This document shows, piece after piece, positions 32,990 to 44,742 of a stretch of 64,000 bases of DNA. Under the pieces are notes generated by a model. That model searched no databases. It saw only the letters and a program-made list of their open reading frames with translations, and was not told where the DNA came from. This DNA is from Neurospora intermedia. Taxonomy: Eukaryota; Ascomycota; Sordariomycetes; Sordariales; Sordariaceae. The stretch is from NCBI GenBank assembly GCA_037102815.1, contig BTPP01000003.1:3472001-3536000 (forward strand), given 5' to 3'. The position numbers and the translations under genes were made by a program. Position 1 is the first letter of the stretch; every line of letters begins with the position of its first letter.

Positions 32990-34412
32990 ATGGGTTTCCT
33001 CGGCGAGGGTTTCATGTTCTCCAGTCGTTCATCAAAGTCGAAAAGGCCAAAGCCTTCGCATCGGTCCTCATCCTCCAGGCAAAGTAGGGAACAAATCGAA
33101 CCCAAGGAACGAGACCGGGAGCTCAAGACACGAGAGAGAGAACGAGAACGGGAATCCAGGGAACGAGAGCGAGAACTAGAACGTCAACAAGAACGGGAGA
33201 GGGATCGTGAACGGGAGCGGGAGCGGCCACCACCACCACCACCAAAGGCCCCCTTTTCTCCTCCAGATGCCAGTGACAGCAGCGGGAAAAGACGGAGGCA
33301 TGAAATGTACAGCAGGGAGAGTTATAGAGCGGATGAAAGGGCAGCAGTACCGAGAGGAGGACCTGACGGGAGGGAAGGAGCAGAAGGAGGAGCAGGAGGC
33401 CTAGTCGGCTTCTTAGCCTCTCTCCTCCTCGGCGACGACGACGACCTTGACGGCATGGGCTACGGAAGCGACTCCGATTCTGATAACCCACGGCGTTCAT
33501 TGCCCAAGACTCCCAAGTCCCGTGGCGGGCATGGGCATGTCGATCCAGATATGTACGGCGACGATGCACCTCCACGCGACTACTTTTCCCTTTCTCGAAG
33601 GACCAGCAGCCGACTGATCGACCCTCTCGGCGGCGGCGGTGGTGGTGGTACCCCGCGCAGCAGTCACGGTGGCAGACCGGAAAAGCCTCCCAAACGACCA
33701 TCGTTCTTTAAATCCTTTTCCTCATCAGGCAGGCGAAGTTCTTTTTTTGCCAAGTTCCGTACGTTCCACCTTCTCTCATCCCTTCCTTTCCTTCCTTTTG
33801 TCCAGTATCAGTCCCTAACCCTCACCCTCTCTAGGCCGATCATCATCCTCCTCCTCCTCCTTCTACAAACGCTCTCCCCGCCCTCGCCTCATCAAAAAGC
33901 TCCTGAAGAAACTCAAGCGTCTCCTCCGCGACCTGGCCTACTACGCTCAGCGACACCCGATGAAAGTCTTTATGCTTGCCATCATGCCGCTCATTACCGG
34001 CGGCGCCCTGACGGGATTACTCGCTAAACTGGGCATCCGCCTCCCCAAAATCGTTGACAGACTGCTGGCACTAGCGGCCAAGTACTCTGCTGGCGACTCG
34101 CTGGGTGCCGTAGGGGAAGTGGCGAGGTTGGCGAGGGATGGGATGGGTCTTGGTGGTGGTTCCGGTGGTGGTTACGGCGGCGCCGGTGGTGGTAGTAGGA
34201 GTGGTGGTGGCGCGGGGGCGGCAGCGGCAATGATGGGGGATGCATTAGCAAGAGGGTTTAACACGACTCAAGTTGAAAGAGGTCGGAGAGGAGACGGGTC
34301 GGTGTGGGAGAAGAGGACGATGGAGAGAGATGGGGTGTTCAATGGGTCTGGAGGACCGGGGCTGAGTTGGCAAGAAGGGTTGAGGAGTGTTTTGAAGATG
34401 TTATCGGAATAG
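32990..34412 (+). CDS. Conserved fungal protein with charged N-terminus and hydrophobic C-terminal segment
   Basis: Two exons, 32990-33758 and 33835-34412, joined by a 76-bp intron (GTACGT...CTCTAG, with a CTAAC branch site at 33815), giving 448 residues. The N-terminal third is an arginine/glutamate repeat region (ERERERE-type, residues about 40-80), probably a long charged helix. The middle is Gly/Ser-rich. The C-terminal part begins with a very basic stretch (RPRLIKKLLKKLKRLLRDL), followed by a hydrophobic segment (MKVFMLAIMPLITGGALTGLLA) and a glycine-rich tail. It could be an amphipathic membrane-associated protein. I do not recognise a named family. The ATG has an excellent context (CAACATGGG). 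Confidence 0.82.
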
Positions 34413-34877
34413 GATGGAGGAAGGCTGACTGACAAGGGTGGACATGTCTGAATATTTGGGTGTTTTTGGCGTTCCACGAGCCGGGCGGACGCGATTCCCG
34501 GGGGGGTATGTTGTATGTGGTACATGAGGTATGAGACATGGATGGTTTGCGGTATCTATACTTACTTTCTTGCTTGGAACTTGGTTTGTGGTGGCCCTCG
34601 GCGGTTTTCAGCTGATTACGGAGCAATATTGAGTCCTCTGCACCATATGACATATGAATCTGATCGAAAAGAAGCACCACAAAATTTCACAAGCGAAGGA
34701 AGAAATTGATTTGATGGGGAAATAAATATTAAGAACCATAAACTACTATATCTGTCAACGCAACACACACACAAGACATCTGGCCAGTCAGTCTCCTGTT
34801 TCTTTTTCTTTTTCTTCTACCCTGCCCAAGTGCAACCGATTTCAGAAGCAGAGGTCCCAAGTGAACAAGTAGCCATT
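34413..34877. other. Intergenic between convergent genes
   Basis: The stretch holds the two facing 3' flanks of the genes ending at 34412 and 34878. AATAAATATTAAG at about 34721 could be a polyadenylation signal for the plus-strand gene. CT-rich sequence lies at 34800-34820. Confidence 0.45.
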
Positions 34878-36034
34878 TTAACCACGACTTCTGCGCTTGG
34901 AAGAGCTTGATGACTTGGAAGAACTACCAGTCAACATCTCCTTCCGCTTGACAATTGAAGGTGGGTCACCAGACGTCCTCCTAGATGAAGAGGAAATATC
35001 ATGTAGGGATTGCTCCTCTGCGACTCGCGCACGCTCCGATCGGTCATAATGGTTGGTGCTCCTGCCGGCGGAACTGCTGATCCGTGATGAATGCCGGTGC
35101 CTGTCTTCCTCGCCCGCCGAATAGTCGCCCGGGCTCAGATCGCTGGTAGTCCGGTGTCTGTCTGATGTTGTTGTCCGACTCCTGTTGTCGCCTGTGTACG
35201 TGGGACGAGTGGAACCGCCTGGATGCAAGTACTGGAAGGGATCGACTCCGCTTCCGGTTGAAGCTTGCCGCGAGATATCGTGGTGGGAAGAACTGCCTGA
35301 TGCTCCAGGAGAGATATCGCCGTGGGGAGGAGAATCGCGAGAACGCCGAATGGGACCGGGTTGGTCTTTGACATATGAATAATGAAAAGGTGAAGAACTC
35401 TGTTCCCTTTCAGCAGTAGTTGACGACCCGCTGGGAAGACGTGATGGAGGAACCGGTGACTGTTCCCGCGGGGTTCGCGAAGGTTCCCCACGAGAATTGC
35501 CCCGAGGCACCTCTATCTGGCCAAGAGCACCTAGCGGTACCGCGATCCGCTTTTCCTTTTTCCTACGCTCTTCGCCGTTCTGACGTCGTTGATACCGTTC
35601 AAGAGCTGCCAGTTCGTCCTTTGTCAGCTTGACGTCGGCCTTGCCCTTTGCTTGAGCCCGGCGAATCCGTGCCAGGGCAGACTCGAGATGGACATTGTCC
35701 TCCTCGTCGCTCGCCGAGTCCTCCGAATCATCGTCTGTTGTGTCCGCCCCATAGCTATGTCTTCCTCGTAACCTCGCACTACCACCGCCTTTATTGCCCA
35801 TGTCGACACCCGTAAACCGAAGGGGGTCGCTGGCAAATCTATTACCCAAAGTTTTTGAAACCAACCCTGACCCAACGCCTTGTGTAGTATGAGGGCCGCC
35901 GTCCTCGCTGTCCAGTTCTTCCACCACACGCCCAGAACCCCACCAACCCTCATCATCACTCCCGTTGCGCGCCCGCTCGCGCCTCGATGGTCTTCCCCAT
36001 TGGGGCGCAGATTTGGGAGCTCGCGGCCGACCAT
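34878..36034 (-). CDS. Acidic/basic low-complexity protein of unknown function, overlapping the PRA1 gene
   Basis: The frame is open from 36128 to the stop at 34878 (up to 416 residues), but its first 31 codons lie inside the PRA1 coding sequence, in another frame. I draw the left-hand limit where PRA1 ends. A strong internal start is the ATG at 35801 (307 residues, MGNKGGGSARLRGRHSYGAD). After it comes an acidic patch (TTDDDSEDSASDEEDNVHLE), then a charged helix (RIRRAQAKGKADVKLTKDEL) and a long Ser/Arg/Pro-rich tail ending SKRRSRG. The region between 36034 and 35801 also reads like protein (RPSRRERARNGSDDEGWW). No family is recognised. The transcript could be shared with PRA1, start from a promoter within it, or arise by alternative splicing. 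Confidence 0.65.
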
Positions 36035-36565
36035 TTAGACCGCCTCCCCGGAAAAAGCCTCGTCGATGGGCTTGTCCATAAGTGAAGCATGGCCAATGAT
36101 GACCAAGCCGCTGGCGCCAATCAACCACATGACAGTGAGGAAGGGCGAAGAGAAAAGACCGATCGGGATCGCAACGACGTACAGTCCCGTGTACAGCTGC
36201 GAAGTGGTGAAGCGGTGCTGGCCAATCTCAAGATCACGGCCGTCGAGCTTGCCAATGAACCACATGCCGGCAACGACGAAGACGATGTCAAAGAGCAGCC
36301 AAGGGTTAGTGAGCAAGGCGTAGATGCAGAGCATCACGAACACGACAGCATAGTTGCTGGAGAAGTGGCCCAGGTTATAGTTGACGCGGGACTGCATCTC
36401 GGCGAAGTTTTCGGGCTTGGAGAGGCGCTTGATATCGAAGAACTCCGAGAGAGGGCGCAGGTTCGAGAAGCGGTTCGCAATCGAGCCTGAACGGAAGTTC
36501 TGGAAACGCTCGCCCATGTTGAGGCGAGACGTCAGGACATCTATGGGGATCTGAATTCGCGACAT
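36035..36565 (-). CDS. PRA1/Yip3-family prenylated Rab acceptor
   Basis: A single open frame of 176 residues, the typical size of fungal PRA1 proteins. It has a hydrophilic N-terminus with conserved FFDIKRLSKPENFAEMQSRVNYNLGHFSSNY, then paired hydrophobic segments (YAVVFVMLCIYALLTNPWLLFDIVFVVAGMWF and LYVVAIPIGLFSSPFLTVMWLIGASGLVIIGHA) that form the two hairpins of the family, and the acidic C-terminal end DKPIDEAFSGEAV. PRA1 proteins sit in ER/Golgi membranes and help to deliver prenylated Rab GTPases and to sort secretory cargo. The next minus-strand frame overlaps its last codons. Confidence 0.9.
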   Translation of the reverse strand: MSRIQIPIDVLTSRLNMGERFQNFRSGSIANRFSNLRPLSEFFDIKRLSKPENFAEMQSRVNYNLGHFSSNYAVVFVMLCIYALLTNPWLLFDIVFVVAGMWFIGKLDGRDLEIGQHRFTTSQLYTGLYVVAIPIGLFSSPFLTVMWLIGASGLVIIGHASLMDKPIDEAFSGEAV

Positions 36566-38985
36566 TGTGACTATGTGTAGAGTGGGTTGAATTGCACTAA
36601 GTGCGTAGCTGAGGTTGTAGGGAGTCGCACGGCGTTTCGAGTGCCAAAGTTGGTGTTGCGTGAGGCAAGAATGGGTTTGAGGACAGGAGACGCGTGTTCA
36701 AGTTGCGGTGGGCTGCAATGAAGAGATCTGGCAAGAGCACGGTGGTCAGACTCGAGGGCGAATCAAAATAAAACGCTGGCGGGCGCAGCCACTAAGGTAG
36801 GCAGAAAGAAGGGAATGGCATTGGGCTAGCATGTGCAAAGCTGTGAAGGTACCCGCCTCTAGTAGGTACCTAGGTACGTAAGGTACCTAACGATAAGGGG
36901 CAGGCTGCAGAGAGGTCGGGTCCCTTTTTTTAATTGCGGTTAAGCAAGCATGGCGGGGCGATGCCGCGATGGGAATGGGACGAAGTGGGTTTTTAAGGAA
37001 GATGCCCGGTTTCCTTACGACTAACGTACCTCTTCACCATGGGAAATGGGGGAAAGACGGTGGTCGTCAGGCTCTGCAAGTATGGAAGTCCAAGTTCACG
37101 ATAGAGATGTTCGTTTGGTGTTTGAAGGGCGAGGAACAGCAGAAGGTAGGTATCCAGTCTTGAACAGTATCCCCGCGGGCGGTGTTTTCGTTTGAACGAA
37201 AGTCAGGGTCCGAAAATGGTGATGTTCCAGAATAGGGGTGGGTTCCCTTGACGCTAGCTGCCCTGACTCTGGTGCCCCAGTATGGTGGCGCTCCTTGCCC
37301 TGTGAACAGCCCCTGGGTCTGTGCTGCTGGCGGGTTGACCTGAGCGTGGTGCCCGAAGTGGCCGTGTCCGAGCCCTCCGCCGGTCAGACAAGTGGGGCTG
37401 AACCGTCCGGTGTCTTCCGGTGTCGAGTGTCGGAATTCCGTCTGCTTGCCCCTTTACCCGAGCAACGTCCTCGGAGGGTGGGTGGATGATTGATGGGATG
37501 AGGAATTCAGGAAAAGTTCACACTGAACAATCAGAGGGAGCCGTCAGGCTTTTAAAGCGGCGGCTATGCACAACCGATAGAGGGTTATCTCGCTTTCCAA
37601 CAAGGAAATGGGATTGGGTCTTTCGGTCCGCCAGAGTGAAAAGCCATCGAAGCCCAGGCACCCATGGATCGCCCATTTGGTGCTGATCATGTTGTTATGG
37701 CGACGGCGGGGTTGAAGGCTACCCCTACTAAAGGTAAGTATTCTACAGTCTTGGATTCGCTGGATATGGTGTACAAGTGTGTAAATGACTGCATGCCCTG
37801 CTGCGTGTTGACTGCACTTTTCCGTTCGGTCCCGTCCTGGTTCGTCCTCTAGACGAGGAATAAAAGTTGTAATATCCAACAAACAGGGTTCCGTTTTGTA
37901 TCGTACTAAGAGCAAATGATCCTTACATCGAAGGAATACCCAACAAAGCCCAAGAATTACCCGTGTCGAAACCAATATGCCAAAGCTAGGTACTTGCGGC
38001 TTCCTCATGTTGTGCACCAAACAAGACGACATGGATGGCAAGAGGGTCTCTACACTCCAGACAAGGAACATAATCCACAGGCCATTTTCCCCCTTGGGAT
38101 CGACCTTATCCCGAATCACTGTATATGTCGCTCAGAGCCCAGTAATCTCTGGTCGCCTGTTTGACGGCCTGCCTCAGCGATGCGGCTTGTTGTTGTGAGC
38201 CTATCCACCGAAGGCTGGTCATACCGAAGACCAACTCATAGGAGATATCTCATCTCGGGCTGCCCTTAGGATGGCTTCGAAAAAGCTTTCCGTTTATTGC
38301 CACCGCTTCTCACGCGCGGAACATCTACTATTTCAAACGAAACTCGTTGTTGCAGTTGTTTCCGAAACACCAAAGTTGCAGGAGACCGCCTCCTGTGAGT
38401 CTCCTCGTACACCAAAGAGATGAAGACGTGACAGACCTCGGTGTCGGATGCGGGATCTGTCACGTCAGGAAGGCTAACATGATCAACTATTTCACAGACT
38501 CGGTCTCTAGAAAGAGGCTGTAAATGTCAGTGAAAGACAGACAAGTTCGCTGGCAGGTCAGGGACTCCGTCGCCCAAACATGTCTTGCGTGACATGGAGG
38601 TTTAAATAATATCATCTTCCTGAAAGCCTAAAAATACTTACCGGTCTTTCATCTGCTCGTACCTTCCTCCGTTTTGTCCGGAGTTGCACTTGGAAAGTTC
38701 TGTCAATGGCATCAAGTTGATGCGGCTTATGACGTTGTCCCGTCCCTCGAGTTGTCATCATGGAGAAAGTCAACCACTATATCAATAGATAATTCCCAAG
38801 AGACCTACCAGTTCCTTTCTGACATCCCATGTGAACATCTCGCCAACCTGCTATCCTCGTTCTGAACCGCATCCGTTTGTCACCTTGCTACCTGTATCAC
38901 CTCGCAACGGCTTGGTGCTCTCCCAAACAGCATCCTTGGGCCGCTATCGAGAAACCTTTCTACCGATATTTAATTCCCAGAAACA
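36566..38985. other. Intergenic stretch of about 2.4 kb
   Basis: It contains the promoter of PRA1 and, at its right end, that of the secreted-protein gene. AGGTACCTAGGTAC at 36864-36877 is followed by AGGTACCTAA at 881-890, the densest copy of the palindromic motif in the window. A 191-codon minus-strand frame at 37544-38119 has no domain and is not called. Confidence 0.5.
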
Positions 38986-39705
38986 ATGTACATCCGACTC
39001 CTATGTCTCCTTCTCCTGGGCGTCGCTAGTATCACCACGCATGCAAGCCCTACCCCTGCCGTTCTCGACGACGGTCATGGCCTGAACCAAGTCCCGGCCT
39101 TCAATGTCACCAACTTTGAGGCATCAGCCATGGTCCTCAGTAACCGAAACTTGTAAGTGCTCTCTCACTTCACCCACCTTCCTTGCATCGAGTCTCTCTA
39201 TCTCCCCATCTATGTATCTTCCAAAAGAACAGCAACCCACTAACCTCCCAATCCACCTCACTCTAGCTACAAATTCAACGTTACCTTTTATCACGAAGCC
39301 GTCCCCGTGCACTGCGAAGCAATGGGCACGACCGTTAACCATCAGTTGACCAGCATCCCGCAGACGTGGTGTCCAACAGATCCAGGTGATGTTGGCAGCG
39401 GGTACGGTGGGAACGGTACCGGAACTAATAACCACCAGAGCAACATCACAACCACGGGACCAGGTGTCTCCTTTAAATGGACTGAGCAACCGGACGGCAG
39501 CGCAGCATTGTTGATTGTACACCGGATAAACGATCGGGTGGCGGACACGGCCGTGTATAAAGTCACTGCAGATTGCATACCGATGATGGGGGATGATATC
39601 TTTCGGCATCAGGTGTATGAGGGGCCAGAGAACTTTTCGGTGCCGGCCTATAGGTCTTCTGAGTTGGATTCATCTCGTGGTGGTTTCATGGGGGATAGGT
39701 GCTGA
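38986..39705 (+). CDS. Small secreted protein with four cysteines
   Basis: Two exons, 38986-39152 and 39267-39705, with a 114-bp intron (GTAAGTG...CTCTAG), give 201 residues. The first 20 residues are a classical signal peptide (MYIRLLCLLLLGVASITTHA) followed by SPTP. The mature part has four cysteines (VHC, TWC, DC and the last residue, C) that could form two disulfides, several NxT/NxS glycosylation sequons (NVTNF, NVTFY, NGTGT, NITTT, NFSV) and a Gly/Asn-rich loop. It should be exported to the wall or medium. I do not recognise the family; it resembles the small secreted proteins common in Sordariomycetes. It converges on the GH131 gene 244 bp away. Confidence 0.85.
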
Positions 39706-39949
39706 GTGCTTGGAGTGGGCATGCGCGCAGCTTGCTTGGGTTGAATGATCATCATCATTGGCCAAGTAGTTGTCCAAGGGTATCGAACTGTGAAATTGGG
39801 ACCTCCTAACTTATCATTCCATTGATTGATAGAGAGAAGTAGGAACAACATGGAAGTGCTTCAGATATGCTGCCCAACCGATATTTTCCCAACTTGATGC
39901 TTTCACGGCTCTCTCATATACCGTAGGTATCATCCCGTACAACCACATA

Positions 39950-41118
39950 CTACAGAGACACACACCCGTTTGCACTATCCTCGATGAAAATCCCCCTATA
40001 AATCTGTCCTTCATCGATGCCACTCTCCTGATACCCCGAATTTACCACATCATCAGTGCCAGTAGGCTTCTTGAGAATGCCAATTTGATATTGGCCTTCT
40101 CCCGCATTATTGTTCGGCACAGCCTGAGTGACACTACGCAAAGGTTCATGGCCTTTGGAATAGTAGAGGCGTAGCGTGCTGTTATCTTTTTGGTCAGTCA
40201 ATGAAATCAAGGACGAAGAACCGGGGAAAGCAACATGCTTCTTGTTGAAATCCAGAGTAATAGCAAAATTCTGCCACTCCTTCTTCTCAATTGGCGTCGA
40301 CCAGATCAACTTGTTATCCCGGCTCAAGATCTTGAAGGTGTTCTTGGCTAGGCTGCCTTCCCGGCCGATGATGGTGCCGGTTTGAAAGTTGAACTGGTTG
40401 GCGGACCAGTCGGAGGTTTCGTGCCAGACGTTCTATCACACGGGCCAGTCAGTAACACGAATTGACGACCAAGGGAAGCATGGAGCAGAAAACAAAGAAA
40501 AAGTGAGACTAGGAAGGGAAAGAAAGAAAGGAAAGAAAAGGACCAAAGCTTACAAGATACTCATGCGTCAAATTCAACCCTCTCGCCTCATCCTGCCTGA
40601 CACTAAAATGTAGTGTCTTCACTCCTCTGGACGCAGGGCTGCCGATGTTTTTGCTAGATTTTCCAGTTCAATATCAGCAAACATCTTCCCAAATCCCAAC
40701 CAACCTCCATACCACCATACTCCCCAAATATCTTGCCAAAAATCACCACCAGGTCATTAGGGTGTACTCACTCGCCACTGAAAATCAACCCAGCCCTCCG
40801 AAACCCATACTGTGTCTTGAATACACTCGCATCGGCAATAGTCACCTCCAGAGGTTTATGGCTGCAACCATCAAAGCGGCTCCCCTTGTCCCCCTCAGGG
40901 AATTGAATGATCTGGCTCCATTTGAGACTGGATCCCTTGACATTGTCCGGGTTGAAGAGGGAGGTGGCGGAGCTGTCGAAGTCGGTTAGCTGTGTACGGG
41001 CCTTGATGCGGCCGTCGAAGATTAGGGGGCATTTGATTAACGCGGCGTGGGGATGGGGAACGGCGAGGGCGGTAGATGCTAGGGTGAATAGAAGGGTGAG
41101 GATGGTTGGGGTGAGCAT
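39950..41118 (-). CDS. Secreted glycoside hydrolase family 131 beta-glucanase
   Basis: Three exons, 41118-40772, 40653-40554 and 40432-39950, with correct phases and GT...AG introns, give 309 residues. A signal peptide (MLTPTILTLLFTLASTALAV) is followed by KCPLIFDGRIKARTQLTDFD, which together with GSSLKWSQIIQFP, KPLEVTIADASVFKTQYGFRRA and TLHFSVRQDEARGLNL is the pattern of the GH131 catalytic domain. Later segments (HEYLNVWHETSDWSANQFNFQTG, WQNFAITLDFNKKHVAFPGSS) belong to the same beta-jelly-roll fold. Known GH131 enzymes act on beta-1,3-, 1,6- and 1,4-glucans in the plant or fungal wall. There is no carbohydrate-binding module or GPI signal at the C-terminus, so a soluble secreted enzyme is expected. 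Confidence 0.9.
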
Positions 41119-41904
41119 CTTGTCCGAAAAGTCGATGAACAGTGGGAAGATAGGAGTATCGACGTCTCCGTAATCTAAGGACGATATAGTATTTGCGACG
41201 GTTGAAGGGAAAGCTTGTTATATCTCTGACACTCCTCGGCTGCTACGTACTGAACCCCGGGACATAACTCCCCGGCTGATTTGGGCGGGCGGCATCATCA
41301 ACCGCACACACATAGGTGATCCTCTTCGGCCGGGATCGCATTCCTGGAGCTTGAAGTTGAGATGATAATGCAACGATACCACAAGGGAACCACGTCCCGA
41401 ATATCCGGATCGGGTTTGTGGGGAAATACTACCTAGTTTCCCACCGTCTTCCACCTACATTCTTACTTTGGGAAATCCGGAAATCTATCCAACCACCAAC
41501 CACCAACCTACCATCCATCCGTCCTTACGCTTGGAAGCACCGCTTGCAAACTCGGTGGTTCATCACTGAAGTGTTTGGATTCTTGGTGGCAGAAGCCGAG
41601 AACCAGCTGGACGAATGGATGGGTTGAACCGAACTGGCAGGATGTCACCTCGTAATACAAATCTTGTGTGGCCCGGTGAACAGCATGCGACTGTCAAGGG
41701 AGCAAAAAGACATATATATATGCAGGGTATATTTGTGTAAATATATAATGTGTCCTTTTTCTTTTTTCGGCTGTCCCTAAAAGTGTATGCAAAAACAAAA
41801 CAGGAAAAAAAACTAATCACCTGCTTGACAACCCACCAAGCCGAAACGCCTACTTTGTCCACTCAAACGCCAGAAGCATGAAGCAACTCTGTACCTTGAC
41901 CAGG
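41119..41904. other. Intergenic between two minus-strand genes
   Basis: It contains the promoter of the GH131 gene (right next to 41119) and the 3' flank of the dipeptidyl aminopeptidase gene. ATATATATA-rich sequence lies near 41712-41750. No gene is seen. Confidence 0.5.
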
Positions 41905-44742
41905 TCACGCAGTGTGAAGAGCACGCCGCTTCATGCCGTTAGGCTGCGCGTTGGCGATTTTCAACCATTCGCCGTTAAAAGCATTGACCAACCAGTTAGT
42001 CAGTTCTGCGTAGATTTCAGTTAGCGATTCTGGTCGACTCGGCCATAACAACACATTGAAGTACTCACTATCAAACACGATCCGGTTAGCATTATGGAAA
42101 TAAATGCCATGATCACTATCCGGAAAAACATGAACATCATAGTTCTCAACGCTCCGCTGATCGAGCGCGTCCAAGAGCGTCAAAGAGTTCTGCATGTGAA
42201 CGTTATCGTCGGCCACGCCGTGCATCAAGAGAAAGCGTACGTTCTGCGAAAGGGCAGTAACGTTGGTGACGGCGGCTGATTCGTAGCCCTCGGGATTCGT
42301 CTGGGGGGTGCGCATGTACCGCTCCGTGTAGATGCTGTCGTAGAAGCGCCAGTCGGTGACGGGGGCGACGGCCATGCCGTACTTGAAGGTCTGTCCCGCA
42401 TCCTGCTCGAGGGTCTTGAGCGTCATGTAGCCGCCGTAGCTCCAGCCCCATATAGCAAGACGGTCTTCGTCTATGTAATCCTTCTGAGCCCAGTGCTTCG
42501 CGGCAGCGATTTGATCGTGAGATTCCCAGGTACCGAGGTTGCCCCGGATAATGACACGGTTCTTACGGCCGATGAAGCCTGTTCCACGCCCGTCAACCGT
42601 AACGCAGATATAACCGAGACCAGCAGCCACAAACGATTGGAAGTCAACAGCAAAGGTTTTCTTGACGGTCTGGGAGACAGGACCGCTGTACTGCTGGAAC
42701 AGCACGGGATACTTCTTGTTCTTGTCAAAATGTGGCGGACGTCTCTCGATGTAGTTAAGTTCTACGCCGTCAACGTTGATGGTGCCATAGATATTGATAG
42801 GAAGTTCGTGCTTCTTGGCGGCTTCGGCGAGATCTTTGTTCTCCTCCACGACGTGCTCGTACTTGTCGGGGTTGCTCGGGGTACTGATGACCTTTTGCCA
42901 GGGGATGTTTGGGCCCTGGTAGGACACCAAGGCGTATCCGGCACCGGTCGAGAATGAGATGGCGTAGTAACCCTCCTTGGAAGTGTCCGTCACCGGTGTC
43001 ATATCTTCTCCGGTCAGCTTGACCTGGTAGACATGACGCTGGATCGAGGATTCTTTCGTAGAAACAAAGTAGACCAGGTTCCTTTGCAGGTCAACGGCAG
43101 ATGGCGCATCGACAACTTCGTAGTCCCCAGAGGTGAGCATGATGGGGTTTGGATTGTCCAACGGCGTGAAGTATGCTAGATGATCACCATTGTTGTGAAT
43201 GATAGTGTCCACATAGCCATCATCAGGACGACCGTTGGCAGGATCGGCCGGGATGAACTTGGTCTTGTGGGAGATCTCAAACCAGCCACCGTCGATGTCG
43301 TTGACATCAACGGTTCTGACTGCCTTTCCAGTGCGCGATCCCACGTCAACCAGCACGACGCGCATCACATCACTCACTCTGTTTGTCTCCTTGATCAAGA
43401 CCTGCTTTCCGGCCCAAATAACCTCGGTGATAAGGCGATCGTCGTCGGCAAAACGGCCTGAGATATCAACAGAGAAGACATCGCCACGTTTGACATCATA
43501 GAACTTGAGGTCGACAATGGGGTTGTGTGCGCCAGCCTTTGGGTACTTGATTTGTCTGACCTCGGGGTAGTTCTCCTCTCCCGGTTTGGGCTCCTCGCCG
43601 CTGGGTCTAGACACAAAGTACTGGATGGGATACTCGGGGACGCCTGTTTCGTTGGTCCGCAAAAAGGCAACATAATTGCCGTCCTCGGACCACCAAGTCG
43701 CAACACCACTTGCCAATACCTCTTCCTCGTAGACCCAGTCGGGGACGCCGTTGAAAACGTCTGCACTGCCGTCCCTGGTGATTTGCACAATCTTATCACT
43801 GTCGAGTTTGCGAAGGAACATGTTGTTATCCCGGGTGTAGACAATGGCATCACTGGTGGGGCTCCATGACGCCAGCTGGAGACGAGCATCGACATCGTAG
43901 GGAACCAGAGGCTCAACTTGCTGAGTCTCAACGTCGAAAATCCAGTAGACAGCGTAGTATGAGTGGCGCCAGTTGTTCTGAACGTCGGTCGCAAGCAAGA
44001 CTTTCTTCAAGTCCCGGCTGGGAACGGTGACAGTAGGCCAGTATGTTTTGTTGGCAAATTCAAACAATTTGTCTTTGATCAAGGTCTTGCTTTTGGAGGC
44101 TTGAACGGAGGAAGGGTTCTGAGCTCGCACATCTTCGACCACAAGGTAGTCTTTATTTGCGCCCTCCTTCTCCAGAAGCAGGCCATCTTCTCCGTTTGCA
44201 CCAGCGATCCAGCTGATGGAATGGCTCTTGGCACGCCATTCATTGTTCAAGACTTGGTCTAGCGTGACCTTCTTTCCACTGCCGTGCGTGACTGTTGCTT
44301 GGGGGTCATGCGCGAAGGAGGAAGATGGCTTGTAGGCCTTGGACGAGACGAAGAAGATCAGGCCGATGACCCAAGTGGCGACCAGCGCTCCCGACACGAT
44401 GAATAGCCATCTCCTCAAACTGCGATCCATACGCTGACCGTCGGCGGATGAGCGCTGGTATGAACGGGAAGAGGGGCTCGCATTACCCAAGAAGGGCCCA
44501 GTCTCGAGATCGTCATTGTTTAGTTCGTCCTTGAGTGAGTCATTGTCGTCGCCATCGGTGCCGCGAGCCGGAAACTCCTTGGTATCGAGACGCTCTTGTA
44601 TGCGATCGAAGACGATACTCGTCGTGGATACGGTAGAGTCGGTTTCTTGCGACATGCTTCTTCGATGCTGGCTGGGGCTATGGTCTCTGAAGCGATCAAG
44701 GCCAGACCGTAGCGTATTATCGTCCGAGTACGTGGATGGCAT
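41905..44742 (-). CDS. dapB: Dipeptidyl aminopeptidase type B (DPP IV family, vacuolar/Golgi)
   Basis: A single open frame of 945 residues with a cytosolic N-terminus of about 105 residues, one signal-anchor helix ([21 protein letters not shown]) and a luminal beta-propeller followed by an alpha/beta-hydrolase domain of family S9B. The catalytic serine lies in GWSYGGYM (about residue 767); the acid is in [10 protein letters not shown] (about 849) and the histidine in PDSDHGIYF (about 877). The EE motif that binds the free N-terminus is in DWVYEEEV. Yeast Ste13/Dap2 enzymes remove X-Pro/X-Ala dipeptides from the N-termini of precursor peptides. This protein has the length and architecture of vacuolar dipeptidyl aminopeptidase B. 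No intron is needed and all catalytic residues are present. Confidence 0.95.
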   Translation of the reverse strand: MPSTYSDDNTLRSGLDRFRDHSPSQHRRSMSQETDSTVSTTSIVFDRIQERLDTKEFPARGTDGDDNDSLKDELNNDDLETGPFLGNASPSSRSYQRSSADGQRMDRSLRRWLFIVSGALVATWVIGLIFFVSSKAYKPSSSFAHDPQATVTHGSGKKVTLDQVLNNEWRAKSHSISWIAGANGEDGLLLEKEGANKDYLVVEDVRAQNPSSVQASKSKTLIKDKLFEFANKTYWPTVTVPSRDLKKVLLATDVQNNWRHSYYAVYWIFDVETQQVEPLVPYDVDARLQLASWSPTSDAIVYTRDNNMFLRKLDSDKIVQITRDGSADVFNGVPDWVYEEEVLASGVATWWSEDGNYVAFLRTNETGVPEYPIQYFVSRPSGEEPKPGEENYPEVRQIKYPKAGAHNPIVDLKFYDVKRGDVFSVDISGRFADDDRLITEVIWAGKQVLIKETNRVSDVMRVVLVDVGSRTGKAVRTVDVNDIDGGWFEISHKTKFIPADPANGRPDDGYVDTIIHNNGDHLAYFTPLDNPNPIMLTSGDYEVVDAPSAVDLQRNLVYFVSTKESSIQRHVYQVKLTGEDMTPVTDTSKEGYYAISFSTGAGYALVSYQGPNIPWQKVISTPSNPDKYEHVVEENKDLAEAAKKHELPINIYGTINVDGVELNYIERRPPHFDKNKKYPVLFQQYSGPVSQTVKKTFAVDFQSFVAAGLGYICVTVDGRGTGFIGRKNRVIIRGNLGTWESHDQIAAAKHWAQKDYIDEDRLAIWGWSYGGYMTLKTLEQDAGQTFKYGMAVAPVTDWRFYDSIYTERYMRTPQTNPEGYESAAVTNVTALSQNVRFLLMHGVADDNVHMQNSLTLLDALDQRSVENYDVHVFPDSDHGIYFHNANRIVFDSEYFNVLLWPSRPESLTEIYAELTNWLVNAFNGEWLKIANAQPNGMKRRALHTA

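Noticed and set aside
37544-38119. 191-codon minus-strand frame
   Set aside because: No recognisable motif or good start context; amino-acid composition looks random.
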